Source: Nitrososphaeraceae archaeon
Lineage (GTDB): Archaea; Thermoproteota; Nitrososphaeria; Nitrososphaerales; Nitrososphaeraceae
Reading direction: 5' to 3'
NCBI GenBank assembly: GCA_025449515.1
Contig: JANWJI010000117.1
Location: 1-5,841 of the forward strand
DNA: 5,841 nucleotides
Shown: positions 1 through 5,375 of the stretch, one piece after another
Layout of the letters: each line of letters opens with the position of its first letter
Numbering within the stretch: position 1 is the first letter of the stretch
The notes under the pieces: model-generated
What the model saw: the letters and a program-made list of their open reading frames with translations, nothing else
Told to the model about the DNA's origin: nothing
Database searches by the model: none
Made by a program: the position numbers and the translations under genes

Positions 1-77
1 GTATAACTATTTATACTAAATCAGGTGATAAAGTTACAGTTACAGTTACAGTTAAGAACTCCGACCATGTTAGTTAA
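1..77 (+). CDS. C-terminal end of an unidentified protein (5' partial)
   Basis: The frame beginning at base 3 stays open for 24 codons and ends with TAA at 75-77. The other two forward frames are stopped within 20 bases. The readable end contains SGDKVTVTVTVKNSDHVS, an alternating Val/Thr stretch typical of a closing beta strand in a secreted or surface beta-sandwich or PDZ-like domain. Three near-perfect copies of the hexamer GTTACA encode the Val-Thr repeat. The gene would converge on the leftward operon. Too little is visible to assign a family, and the possibility of a chance open frame remains because only 75 bases are seen. Confidence 0.45.
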   Translation, partial: ITIYTKSGDKVTVTVTVKNSDHVS

Positions 78-156
78 TTGTTTATTGCCGTAGCATATTG
101 TTCGAAAGAACATGCAAACACGCCACAACGTTAACCACACCTGGAATTCAACGGAG

Positions 157-345
157 TTACCACGACCGATTAGTTATATTAGGTTTTATGTACAGCTGTC
201 TAATTATTTTGATGGTAACGAAAAGTGAATTTTCATTAATGTAACTATGATCAGAATGAAATATAGTCATATAACGCATATAGATAGTTACTTGCTCGTA
301 TCCACGTAACACTTTTTGCCATAATTGAAGAATTAAATCAAACAT
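157..345 (-). CDS. Doubtful small open reading frame, 62 residues
   Basis: This frame starts with ATG six bases after the stop of the 352-1095 gene, so by position it could be the last gene of the leftward operon. A GTGTGAT stretch lies directly before the ATG and only weakly resembles a ribosome site. The product (begins MFDLILQLWQKVLRGYEQVT) has no signal peptide, no membrane helix and no motif I recognise. The T-rich start region may instead be the terminator of the operon. It could be a real small protein, a decayed gene end or chance. Chance is favoured. Confidence 0.2.
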   Translation of the reverse strand: MFDLILQLWQKVLRGYEQVTIYMRYMTIFHSDHSYINENSLFVTIKIIRQLYIKPNITNRSW

Positions 346-351
346 ATCACA

Positions 352-1095
352 CTATGAGTAGATACCAGTCTTTTTCCCTCGAATATAGTTAAATACACCC
401 AACAATGCCATTAAAACTGCAGGAACCCCAAAAGCTACCGGAAGAATGTTGCCAGGATTCAGGTTAAGTTTTGGCGCTACGTCAATCAATATCTTTGAGC
501 TTGCGACTGGTGCCATAGAATAGTCGCCGTCTCTATTAAACAGGATATCTACAGTATAAGAACCAGCCTTGACTAGTCGGATGTTCCACTCTAAAGGAAT
601 AGACTGATTTATTCCCAGAGACGGAATGTATAGATCTTTTTCAGCACTCCAATCTTCTAAATCTACCGGTACCTTGAGTTTGTTATCTACTAATGATATA
701 TAGGCGATCCCCCCCAAAAGTGCATGTCTTGGATTAAGGTTTGTTATAGAACCTTTTATCCTTACGAATTGCCCTGCTACTCCACGAATCTCTTTTGAAG
801 AGGTTATATCTAATTTGATATTATTATAACCTGTAGTTGAAGACAATGGTGTGGACAATGCTTGTGAAGACGGCTGTAAAGCTACCCGTGAATGACTTGG
901 AATGCATTGTCCATCAGCTAATTGTGGAAGAAACCGAAAAATATTATTATGTGTATCTAAAAATTGCCAGCCAGCGCTATATGAAAGTAATTGAAGTGTG
1001 ATAGTTGACACAAGCAACACAACTGTTATTAAAAAGATGTCTGTTACCAAATTTCTAGGACCATTATTGGATCTATTCTTATAGACTTTTGACAT
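352..1095 (-). CDS. Membrane protein with an extracellular beta-rich domain between two helices
   Basis: The 247-residue product starts with a basic cytoplasmic segment (KVYKNRSNNGPR), then a membrane helix at about 15-38, a Ser/Thr/Pro-rich spacer to about 90, a beta-rich domain at about 90-210, a second helix at about 216-236, and a basic end (RGKKTGIYS). By the positive-inside rule the beta domain faces outside. Its pattern (GQFVRIKGSITNLNP, then SIPLEWNIRLVKAGSYTVDI) resembles NEW3/CARDB-like immunoglobulin-fold domains often carried by archaeal envelope proteins; this family call is tentative. ATG at 1095 is preferred over one at 1149 because GGTGGAG sits six bases upstream, and because the upstream 50-residue gene stops one base before this ATG. 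The longer version would overlap that gene by 53 bases. It is the last firm gene of the ABC operon and may be an accessory or substrate-facing subunit. Confidence 0.8.
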   Translation of the reverse strand: MSKVYKNRSNNGPRNLVTDIFLITVVLLVSTITLQLLSYSAGWQFLDTHNNIFRFLPQLADGQCIPSHSRVALQPSSQALSTPLSSTTGYNNIKLDITSSKEIRGVAGQFVRIKGSITNLNPRHALLGGIAYISLVDNKLKVPVDLEDWSAEKDLYIPSLGINQSIPLEWNIRLVKAGSYTVDILFNRDGDYSMAPVASSKILIDVAPKLNLNPGNILPVAFGVPAVLMALLGVFNYIRGKKTGIYS

Positions 1096-1096
1096 A

Positions 1097-1249
1097 TCAT
1101 TCTCCACCCCTGACTTCAAATCTTCTCGTAAAATACACGAAAAACACAAGACAAATTAGCACGAAAACTAGAATAGGCCATATTTGACCTATTTGTTGAG
1201 ATATTGATTGTTCATGCATTCCATGAATAAAAACTACCAGATAATTCAT
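1097..1249 (-). CDS. Small single-helix membrane protein, 50 residues
   Basis: The frame runs from ATG at 1249 to TGA at 1097-1099, one base before the ATG of the next gene. It fills the apparent gap after the ABC ATPase. The product has a short N-terminal part, one strongly hydrophobic helix at about 24-41 (IWPILVFVLICLVFFVYF) and a basic end TRRFEVRGGE, so the C-terminus should be cytoplasmic. The start is uncertain: no ribosome site precedes 1249, and ATG at 1219 (giving 40 residues) overlaps the end of an 18-codon frame that does have one. A hydrophobic helix followed by RRFEVRG resembles the final helix of ABC-2 permeases, so this could be either a true small subunit or the surviving end of a permease. 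I know no named family for it. Confidence 0.55.
   Translation of the reverse strand: MNYLVVFIHGMHEQSISQQIGQIWPILVFVLICLVFFVYFTRRFEVRGGE
1102..1108 (-). promoter_or_regulatory. Ribosome binding site that fixes the start at 1095
   Basis: On the minus strand GGTGGAG lies six bases before ATG at 1095 and partly matches the GGAGGTGAT complement of the archaeal 16S tail. It lies inside the last codons of the upstream 50-residue gene, consistent with coupled translation. Confidence 0.65.
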
Positions 1250-1271
1250 GATGATAAAGTTCCAGCATTTT

Positions 1272-1278
1272 CTTCACC
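1272..1278 (-). promoter_or_regulatory. Ribosome binding site after the ATPase stop
   Basis: GGTGAAG begins one base after the TAA of the ATPase on the minus strand. It lies three to four bases before ATG at 1268 (about six from the GGTGA core), which opens an 18-codon frame ending at 1212. It is too far (over 20 bases) from ATG 1249 to serve it directly, so it probably drives entry into the small-protein region by reinitiation, or marks the start of a gene since shortened. Confidence 0.45.
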
Positions 1279-1279
1279 A

Positions 1280-2410
1280 TTACTGTTTCTCTATTCCAAC
1301 CGAAAAGGTATTATGAGGGTCATCATCTTCCTCAAATGATTCGTTATCATAGGATAATTGTCGTTGTTCGTATTGGCGCAAGTTTTGTTGCTTATATCCG
1401 ATGTTAATTTTGTTCCCACCTTTACCGGTAAGCTTGAAGAAAATCTCCTCAAGACCAATATCAATCCTCCGGATTTCATAAATTTGAAGACCTGTTTTCT
1501 GAAAGATCTCTATGATGTTATTTAGAGAACCTGATCCTCCTTTGGGATCCATAATCACAGTTATCAATTTCTTGGTGGCATGATTTATATTGTTTTTTTT
1601 CACTATGTTAAACGGTAAATTGGACAAGGCGTCAGACGTATCTTGTGAATTCAATATGGTAATTTGTAGTAGATCGCTCGCGCTACCGGCTAATTTCCTT
1701 AATTCATCAATAGTACCTTGTGCTAGTAATCTCCCATGATTTACAATGGCAATTCTATTACAAAGCGACGAAACCTCGCTAAGGACATGAGAGGAGAGAA
1801 AGATTGTCACATTCTTCGATTTATTGAGATCGAGCAATATTTCTTGGATGTCTTGTTGTCCTTTGGGATCTAAGCCAAGTGTTGGCTCATCCAAAAAAAT
1901 TATTCTTGGATCATTTATTAAAGTCCTTGCGAGAGCTAGTCTTTGTTTCATTCCGCGTGAGTAATAACCTATGGGGGCAAATGATTTCTTGGCGAGTCCT
2001 ACCTTTTCCAGAAGTGCTATCATTCTATTTCTTGCAATATGTGATTCGATTTTGTATAAGGCTGCAAAATGGAGTAAATATTCCTTGGCATTCATCCAGT
2101 TATAAAAGCCTGAACTTTCGGGAAGAAGACCAATTATGCTTCTGATCTTTAGATTGTCTTTTACAACATCTAATCCAGCTACCCTTGCGCTACCTTTACT
2201 TGGAGAAAGAAGACCACACAGCATTCTGATAGTTGTGGTTTTGCCAGCTCCATTGGGTCCGAGAAAGCCAAAAATATCGCCTGACCTAATATCTATTGTC
2301 AAAGAATCTACAGCACGGAAATTACGGTAGATTTTTGTCAGGTCTAGAGTAGATATACTATTGTCGTGTACTTTGTCGTCCTCGTTTCTGCTATAAGTAT
2401 CAGGTTTCAT
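1280..2410 (-). CDS. ABC transporter ATP-binding protein, DrrA/NatA type
   Basis: This 376-residue cytoplasmic ATPase should power an ABC-2 type exporter. All core motifs are intact: Walker A GPNGAGKTT at 51-59, a Q-loop region LLPESSGFY near 95-103 with Glu where many families have Gln (usual for this subfamily), signature YSRGMKQRL at 150-158, Walker B IIFLDEP at 170-176, D-loop GLDP at 179-182 and switch His208 in LSSHVLSEV. The C-terminal regulatory part ends in the subfamily-typical LEEIFFKLTG near 320-329. An extra tail of about 47 residues follows, low in complexity and acidic (FEEDDDP near 359-365). The start ATG overlaps the upstream stop as ATGA, with GTGAT five bases before it, so translation is coupled. 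Substrate is unknown; drugs, lipids and envelope components are all handled by relatives. Confidence 0.95.
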   Translation of the reverse strand: MKPDTYSRNEDDKVHDNSISTLDLTKIYRNFRAVDSLTIDIRSGDIFGFLGPNGAGKTTTIRMLCGLLSPSKGSARVAGLDVVKDNLKIRSIIGLLPESSGFYNWMNAKEYLLHFAALYKIESHIARNRMIALLEKVGLAKKSFAPIGYYSRGMKQRLALARTLINDPRIIFLDEPTLGLDPKGQQDIQEILLDLNKSKNVTIFLSSHVLSEVSSLCNRIAIVNHGRLLAQGTIDELRKLAGSASDLLQITILNSQDTSDALSNLPFNIVKKNNINHATKKLITVIMDPKGGSGSLNNIIEIFQKTGLQIYEIRRIDIGLEEIFFKLTGKGGNKINIGYKQQNLRQYEQRQLSYDNESFEEDDDPHNTFSVGIEKQ

Positions 2411-2727
2411 TCTCTATCACGCAAATCACTCTGGCCAATGTCATCATTCTTATTTGTAGGTTGCATATGTCTAGCTCTTATATTGTGATGGTCTAAGTTA
2501 TCCTGCTCTTCATCGTCATCAGGATCTTCGATATGGAGAGGATTTCTCTTCTTCCACAGGGTACTAGCTAAAATACCGATTACCCCAAAAATTATCAAAA
2601 ACCAACTGACCCATATATTAGTAACCTCTTCTCCATCAGGAACATCATACATGAACTGGAAATAGAATCCTCCAAAAATCAGGACAATTGAAAGAAAAAT
2701 GATTAGGTATTTAATTTCTAAATGCAT
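2407..2727 (-). CDS. Small two-helix membrane protein with acidic cytoplasmic tail
   Basis: The 106-residue product has two membrane helices, at about 6-25 and 38-58, joined by a short acidic loop (DVPDGEE) expected outside. The basic KKR at 59-61 then places the last 45 residues in the cytoplasm. That tail is strongly acidic (EDPDDDEEQD near 67-76) and probably disordered. The gene lies 36 bases after the PsbP-like gene and overlaps the ATPase start by four bases (ATGA), the strongest sign in the cluster that two products are made together. It is therefore a good candidate for a membrane partner of the ATPase. A weak GAGG site lies unusually far (about 15 bases) from the ATG. I recognise no named family. 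Confidence 0.85.
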   Translation of the reverse strand: MHLEIKYLIIFLSIVLIFGGFYFQFMYDVPDGEEVTNIWVSWFLIIFGVIGILASTLWKKRNPLHIEDPDDDEEQDNLDHHNIRARHMQPTNKNDDIGQSDLRDRE

Positions 2728-2763
2728 TTTAGAATGCTAGCATCCTCTTAAAAAATTCCAATC

Positions 2764-3495
2764 CTATTTCGTAGTCCAGTGAAAACTAGCTAGAACAGGC
2801 CTTACAATCATAGAATTGATAATCTGGTCAGTGGATTGTTGTTTTTGCCAAGAAAATGTAATTGCCGCAGCGTTATCCGTACCTTCTACGAAGGTTTTTA
2901 TAGATTCCATATTTCTTGTCATGTTCTTCCAAGAGTATATTAGCTCCCAGGCCCTTTGTCCACCCAAAGTCAGCTGTTTAAACCCGACTAGATTAAAATC
3001 CCTCATAGATGACTTAAGAGCGGGCTTAACTTGAGTTAACGCATAAAGTTGGACGTTCGAGTTATCTGGTATATCAATTAGATCGACTGAGAAAATGCCT
3101 TTAGAGAATTTTGCCACGTAACTCCCAGATTCGTTTCCATGCATTACAGTTGAGTTGCTAGGAAATTGGATAGAATAGAAATTCTCGATCTTTTCATGGT
3201 TTTCAAAAAGGGACATTGGCATAGATGATGAAGATGAAGACTGGTTTGAGGATAAAGACGAGGACTTTGTTGGTGTACCTATTGCTTTTTTGGTGAAATC
3301 ATTTTTATCACTATTCGCAATATCTGTTCTACTAGTATTTGCAGTAACGACACTCTTAGCTGGTTCGACTTTTGTACCAGCTTTAGGTTTGTTCGAGTAA
3401 GAACCAAATGTATAAACTGAAAATGCAATAATCACTAAAACACCTAATGCCACCACAATAATCCGATATTTATCCAATCGTAAGTGGCACTCCAT
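2764..3495 (-). CDS. Membrane-anchored PsbP-like extracellular protein
   Basis: The 243-residue product has an uncleaved-looking N-terminal helix at about 11-30 (RIIVVALGVLVIIAFSVYTF), a Ser/Thr/Lys-rich linker at about 33-100 including a run of six serines, and a folded domain at about 104-232. That domain begins FYSIQFPSNSTV and goes on through LGGQRAWELIYSW to a closing segment near DQIINSMI. This matches the general pattern of the PsbP/Mog1-like fold seen in many archaeal surface proteins: a YxIxFP opening, a central hydrophobic strand pair and a final amphipathic helix. No lipobox cysteine is present, so anchoring is by the helix. No ribosome site precedes the ATG, so the message may be leaderless or the start lies a few codons later. 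As first gene of the operon it may bind ligand or envelope material outside the cell. Confidence 0.85.
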   Translation of the reverse strand: MECHLRLDKYRIIVVALGVLVIIAFSVYTFGSYSNKPKAGTKVEPAKSVVTANTSRTDIANSDKNDFTKKAIGTPTKSSSLSSNQSSSSSSMPMSLFENHEKIENFYSIQFPSNSTVMHGNESGSYVAKFSKGIFSVDLIDIPDNSNVQLYALTQVKPALKSSMRDFNLVGFKQLTLGGQRAWELIYSWKNMTRNMESIKTFVEGTDNAAAITFSWQKQQSTDQIINSMIVRPVLASFHWTTK

Positions 3496-3602
3496 ATATA
3501 ATGAATAAATTTTGCATGGGAATTAATCTCACACGATCCCGTTCAATATTTTCTTTAACCCAGACTATCACTGCGCCTTCTATTGGCAACATTTTATTAA
3601 TT

Positions 3603-3626
3603 ATATTCAAAGAAAAAATTGAATAT
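3603..3626. repeat. Perfect 8-bp inverted repeat
   Basis: ATATTCAA at 3603-3610 and TTGAATAT at 3619-3626 are exact reverse complements separated by eight A-rich bases. Lying about 110 bases before the leftward operon start, it could be an operator for a dimeric regulator or a weak hairpin. AT-rich DNA gives such arms by chance fairly often. Confidence 0.5.
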
Positions 3627-3709
3627 TAGGATTGAGGTACGTTTACCTAAATATGCTGTCTAAGATCGCTTATGCTTTAATGATAGAACTATTGATAATT
3701 AGGAGTCTT

Positions 3710-3730
3710 CCTCATTTAATAAATATGAGG
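3710..3730. repeat. 6-bp inverted repeat (possible hairpin)
   Basis: CCTCAT at 3710-3715 pairs with ATGAGG at 3725-3730 across a nine-base AT-rich loop. It has more GC than its surroundings. It could be a regulator site or a small RNA hairpin; no T-run follows it closely, so it is not a clear terminator. Confidence 0.35.
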
Positions 3731-3773
3731 CAGATCATTACTTACACTCACTTTACTCCCCCACAACATATTG

Positions 3774-3784
3774 TTATATATATT
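3774..3784. promoter_or_regulatory. Possible TATA box in the gene-free region
   Basis: TTATATATATT is a near-symmetrical TATA element. On the plus strand it would start transcription near 3805-3810, about 45 bases before the ribosome-site-led 17-codon frame at 3853. On the minus strand it would give a leader of about 250 bases for the ABC operon. Neither use is proven. Confidence 0.3.
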
Positions 3785-4049
3785 GTATCATGTTTAGACA
3801 ATTAGATATCATTTAGGCATAACATCTTTAACTTTGCAAAAGGTGGTTCTATATGCAAGATAATCTCATTCGATGCAACTTTATACAAAATATCCGAATT
3901 GTATAATTAATAATTGACTGCCATTTGTCTAAAATGATTAGCCTTTATCAGCATTATCCCATCAAACAACATATAACCTCGTATTTAGAGAAGTGTACCG
4001 AAAATGAGAAAAATGATAAGCACGTACTAAAGTATTATCTCTTAATTGG

Positions 4050-4059
4050 AATATATATT
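4050..4059 (+). promoter_or_regulatory. Likely TATA box of the regulator gene
   Basis: AATATATATT, preceded by purines (GGAA overlaps its start) that could serve as the TFB recognition element, lies where transcription would begin near 4080. That leaves a leader of about 40 bases containing the AGGTGAT ribosome site. Confidence 0.45.
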
Positions 4060-4104
4060 GAAGAGGATGATGAATGAAAGTGGGGAGTCAGATCCGATGA
4101 TACT

Positions 4105-4111
4105 AGGTGAT
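4105..4111 (+). promoter_or_regulatory. Strong ribosome binding site that fixes the regulator start
   Basis: AGGTGAT is a seven-base match to the complement of the usual archaeal 16S 3' end and lies seven bases before ATG at 4119. A GTG in the same frame at 4107 is part of this site, so it cannot be the real start. Confidence 0.75.
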
Positions 4112-4118
4112 TTGCATA

Positions 4119-4757
4119 ATGATGAAAAGTATGGTTGGTGAAGAAAAAGATCAAATCATCCGAGATAACAGAGGTCGAATATACGATTACATTAAAAATC
4201 ATCCCGGAACCCATCTTAGAAAGTTAAGCAAAGAATTGGTTATTGCTATTGGTGATATACAACACCACCTAGGTGTGCTTGATAAATTAGGTTTGATAAA
4301 ATCGAGACGCAAAGGTGTTTACAAAGTGTATTACACAGTTTCCATCTTAGGGAAAAGAGATGAAGATATATTGGCGGTATTGCAGCAAGAAACACCTAGA
4401 GAGATCATTTTATATCTTGTTGAAAATCCTGGTTCGACCCAAGGAGAAATAAGCAGTTACATTAGCGTAACTGCACCTACAATCAATTGGCATATGTCAA
4501 ATCTAATTAATATTGGATTAGTTACAAGTCATAAAGAAGGACGATTTGTAAGGTACTTTATTGAAGGCGATGTTAACGATATAATTTATCTGCTTAAGTC
4601 TTACTATCCTACAATCTGGAGCAAATTATCGGATAGACTGGCCGAACTCTTTTTAGATTTGGCATCAACCACGAGACCTGAGAGTACAACATATGATAGC
4701 AAAGTGACAATTTCGAAAGAAGAAAAAATAGACTGGTCAAATCAAGATGAACCATAA
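4119..4757 (+). CDS. Transcriptional regulator with two winged helix-turn-helix domains
   Basis: The 212-residue product has two consecutive winged-helix domains of the ArsR/MarR-like archaeal type. The first spans about 15-74, with turn and recognition helix around LSKELVIAIGDIQHHLGVL and wing KSRRKGVYKVYYTV. The second spans about 92-150, with ISVTAPTINWHMSNLINIGL and wing TSHKEGRFVRYFIEG. A helical stretch (about 151-183) and a polar tail follow. No cysteine cluster or ligand-binding domain is visible, so no metal or small-molecule sensing can be claimed. ATG at 4119 is chosen because of the AGGTGAT site; ATG at 4122 is also possible. The 3' end overlaps the next gene by 11 bases, so the two are expressed together. 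Likely targets are its own promoter and perhaps the divergent ABC operon; both are inferences. Confidence 0.9.
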   Translation: MMKSMVGEEKDQIIRDNRGRIYDYIKNHPGTHLRKLSKELVIAIGDIQHHLGVLDKLGLIKSRRKGVYKVYYTVSILGKRDEDILAVLQQETPREIILYLVENPGSTQGEISSYISVTAPTINWHMSNLINIGLVTSHKEGRFVRYFIEGDVNDIIYLLKSYYPTIWSKLSDRLAELFLDLASTTRPESTTYDSKVTISKEEKIDWSNQDEP

Positions 4758-5208
4758 ATATAACTATAATCAGTGTCACTCGTATACTTTCATTTGTTTA
4801 ATTCTCTTTTTAGCCTTGGGAATTCTATCAAACATGCACGAAGTTGTAGCTACATCAGACATTGACAGTAGTGGGAAAGGGCATAGCAGTGATAATGCCG
4901 ATCTGTTGGACAAGGGAGATTTTGCCGAATTTTTTGACTTTGGAACGGGAGCATTCGCTGCTATTCTATTTGTACTATCCTTGATTGCTTATAAAACTCT
5001 AAAAACAAAAAGAATTCTATACGTATCGATCGCGTTCGCTATATTTGCCATCCATACAATAGTATCAAGACTCAATCTCTTTATACCAGACATCGAATCT
5101 TCACTGTTAGAGTTAATTTTATCAGCCATGGAATTTGTAGCCCTTGCATTATTCTTTGTAGCGATTATAAGAAAAGAGAGTGTTAAGACTAGAACAATCA
5201 ACATATAA
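4747..5208 (+). CDS. Small membrane protein co-encoded with the regulator
   Basis: The 153-residue product opens with a signal-like hydrophobic segment at about 13-28 and a possible cleavage site after VVA near 35. A polar, Ser/Asp-rich stretch of about 30 residues follows, then three membrane helices at about 66-84, 89-107 and 120-141, and a basic C-terminus (RKESVKTRTINI). Its start lies inside the last codons of the regulator (11-base overlap) without a ribosome site, so it is probably translated by coupling. The three-helix core with a basic AYKTLKTKR turn resembles small membrane proteins found beside winged-helix regulators in other archaea (DUF7521-like); that family call is from memory and unverified. 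The pairing suggests it tethers, inhibits or signals to the regulator. Confidence 0.8.
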   Translation: MNHKYNYNQCHSYTFICLILFLALGILSNMHEVVATSDIDSSGKGHSSDNADLLDKGDFAEFFDFGTGAFAAILFVLSLIAYKTLKTKRILYVSIAFAIFAIHTIVSRLNLFIPDIESSLLELILSAMEFVALALFFVAIIRKESVKTRTINI

Positions 5209-5375
5209 TCACATATCTTAGGATTTTGTTTGAGTGAGTATAAAAGATCCATTGATTGGAGATCATTGATTATTTTGTACACATAAACCTAAACATCAGT
5301 GAATATTCCAGAATGCGATGGCAATGAAAATTAAATTAGTTAACACACTTTCCTAAACTAGCATTATCCTTATCT
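5209..5375. other. Convergent gap with T-rich stretches
   Basis: The rightward regulator pair and the leftward PsbP-like gene end here. On the plus strand, GGATTTTGTTTG (5221-5232) and TTATTTTG near 5270-5277 are the best candidates for archaeal T-run termination. On the minus strand a TTTAATTTTCATT stretch near 5323-5335 could serve. An imperfect direct repeat (GATCCATTGATT at 5246-5257 and GATCATTGATT at 5261-5271) lies in between, of no known role. Confidence 0.35.

Larger units (their letters stand above)
3496..4118. other. Long gene-free region between divergent operons
   Basis: About 620 AT-rich bases separate the leftward ABC operon from the rightward regulator. I see no convincing protein gene and no tRNA-like arms. 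The region holds two clean inverted repeats (3603-3626 and 3710-3730), TATA-like runs at 3774-3784 and 4050-4059, and a 17-codon frame (ATG at 3853, TAA at 3904-3906) with AGGTGG six bases before its ATG. It must carry the promoters of both divergent units and is long enough for a small RNA. Confidence 0.6.

Noticed and set aside
1291..1479. Minus-strand frame of 62 residues
   Set aside because: It lies wholly inside the ATPase gene in another frame, has no ribosome site and no domain-like sequence.
1593..1600. Run of eight T (A on the coding strand) in the ATPase as a frameshift spot
   Set aside because: The frame is intact through it and the run lies in a variable Lys/Asn-rich stretch; nothing suggests programmed slippage.
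2102..2130. Glu in place of Gln in the Q-loop of the ATPase as a sign of inactivation
   Set aside because: LPE at this position is normal in the DrrA/NatA subfamily, and all other catalytic motifs are intact.
1879..2330. Two plus-strand frames (88 and 64 residues)
   Set aside because: They are antisense to the Walker B, signature and Walker A coding regions of the ATPase, whose own frame is clearly the coding one.
2816..3034. Plus-strand frame of 72 residues
   Set aside because: It is antisense to the conserved domain of the PsbP-like gene and shows no independent signals.
4067..4141. 24-codon plus-strand frame overlapping the regulator start, a possible upstream peptide
   Set aside because: Its ATG lies before the transcription start expected from the TATA box at 4050-4059, and it lacks a well-placed ribosome site.
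4989..5282. Minus-strand frame of 97 residues with hydrophobic stretches
   Set aside because: It mirrors the membrane helices of the 4747-5208 gene; antisense of hydrophobic codons often looks hydrophobic. The plus-strand gene has the operon context.
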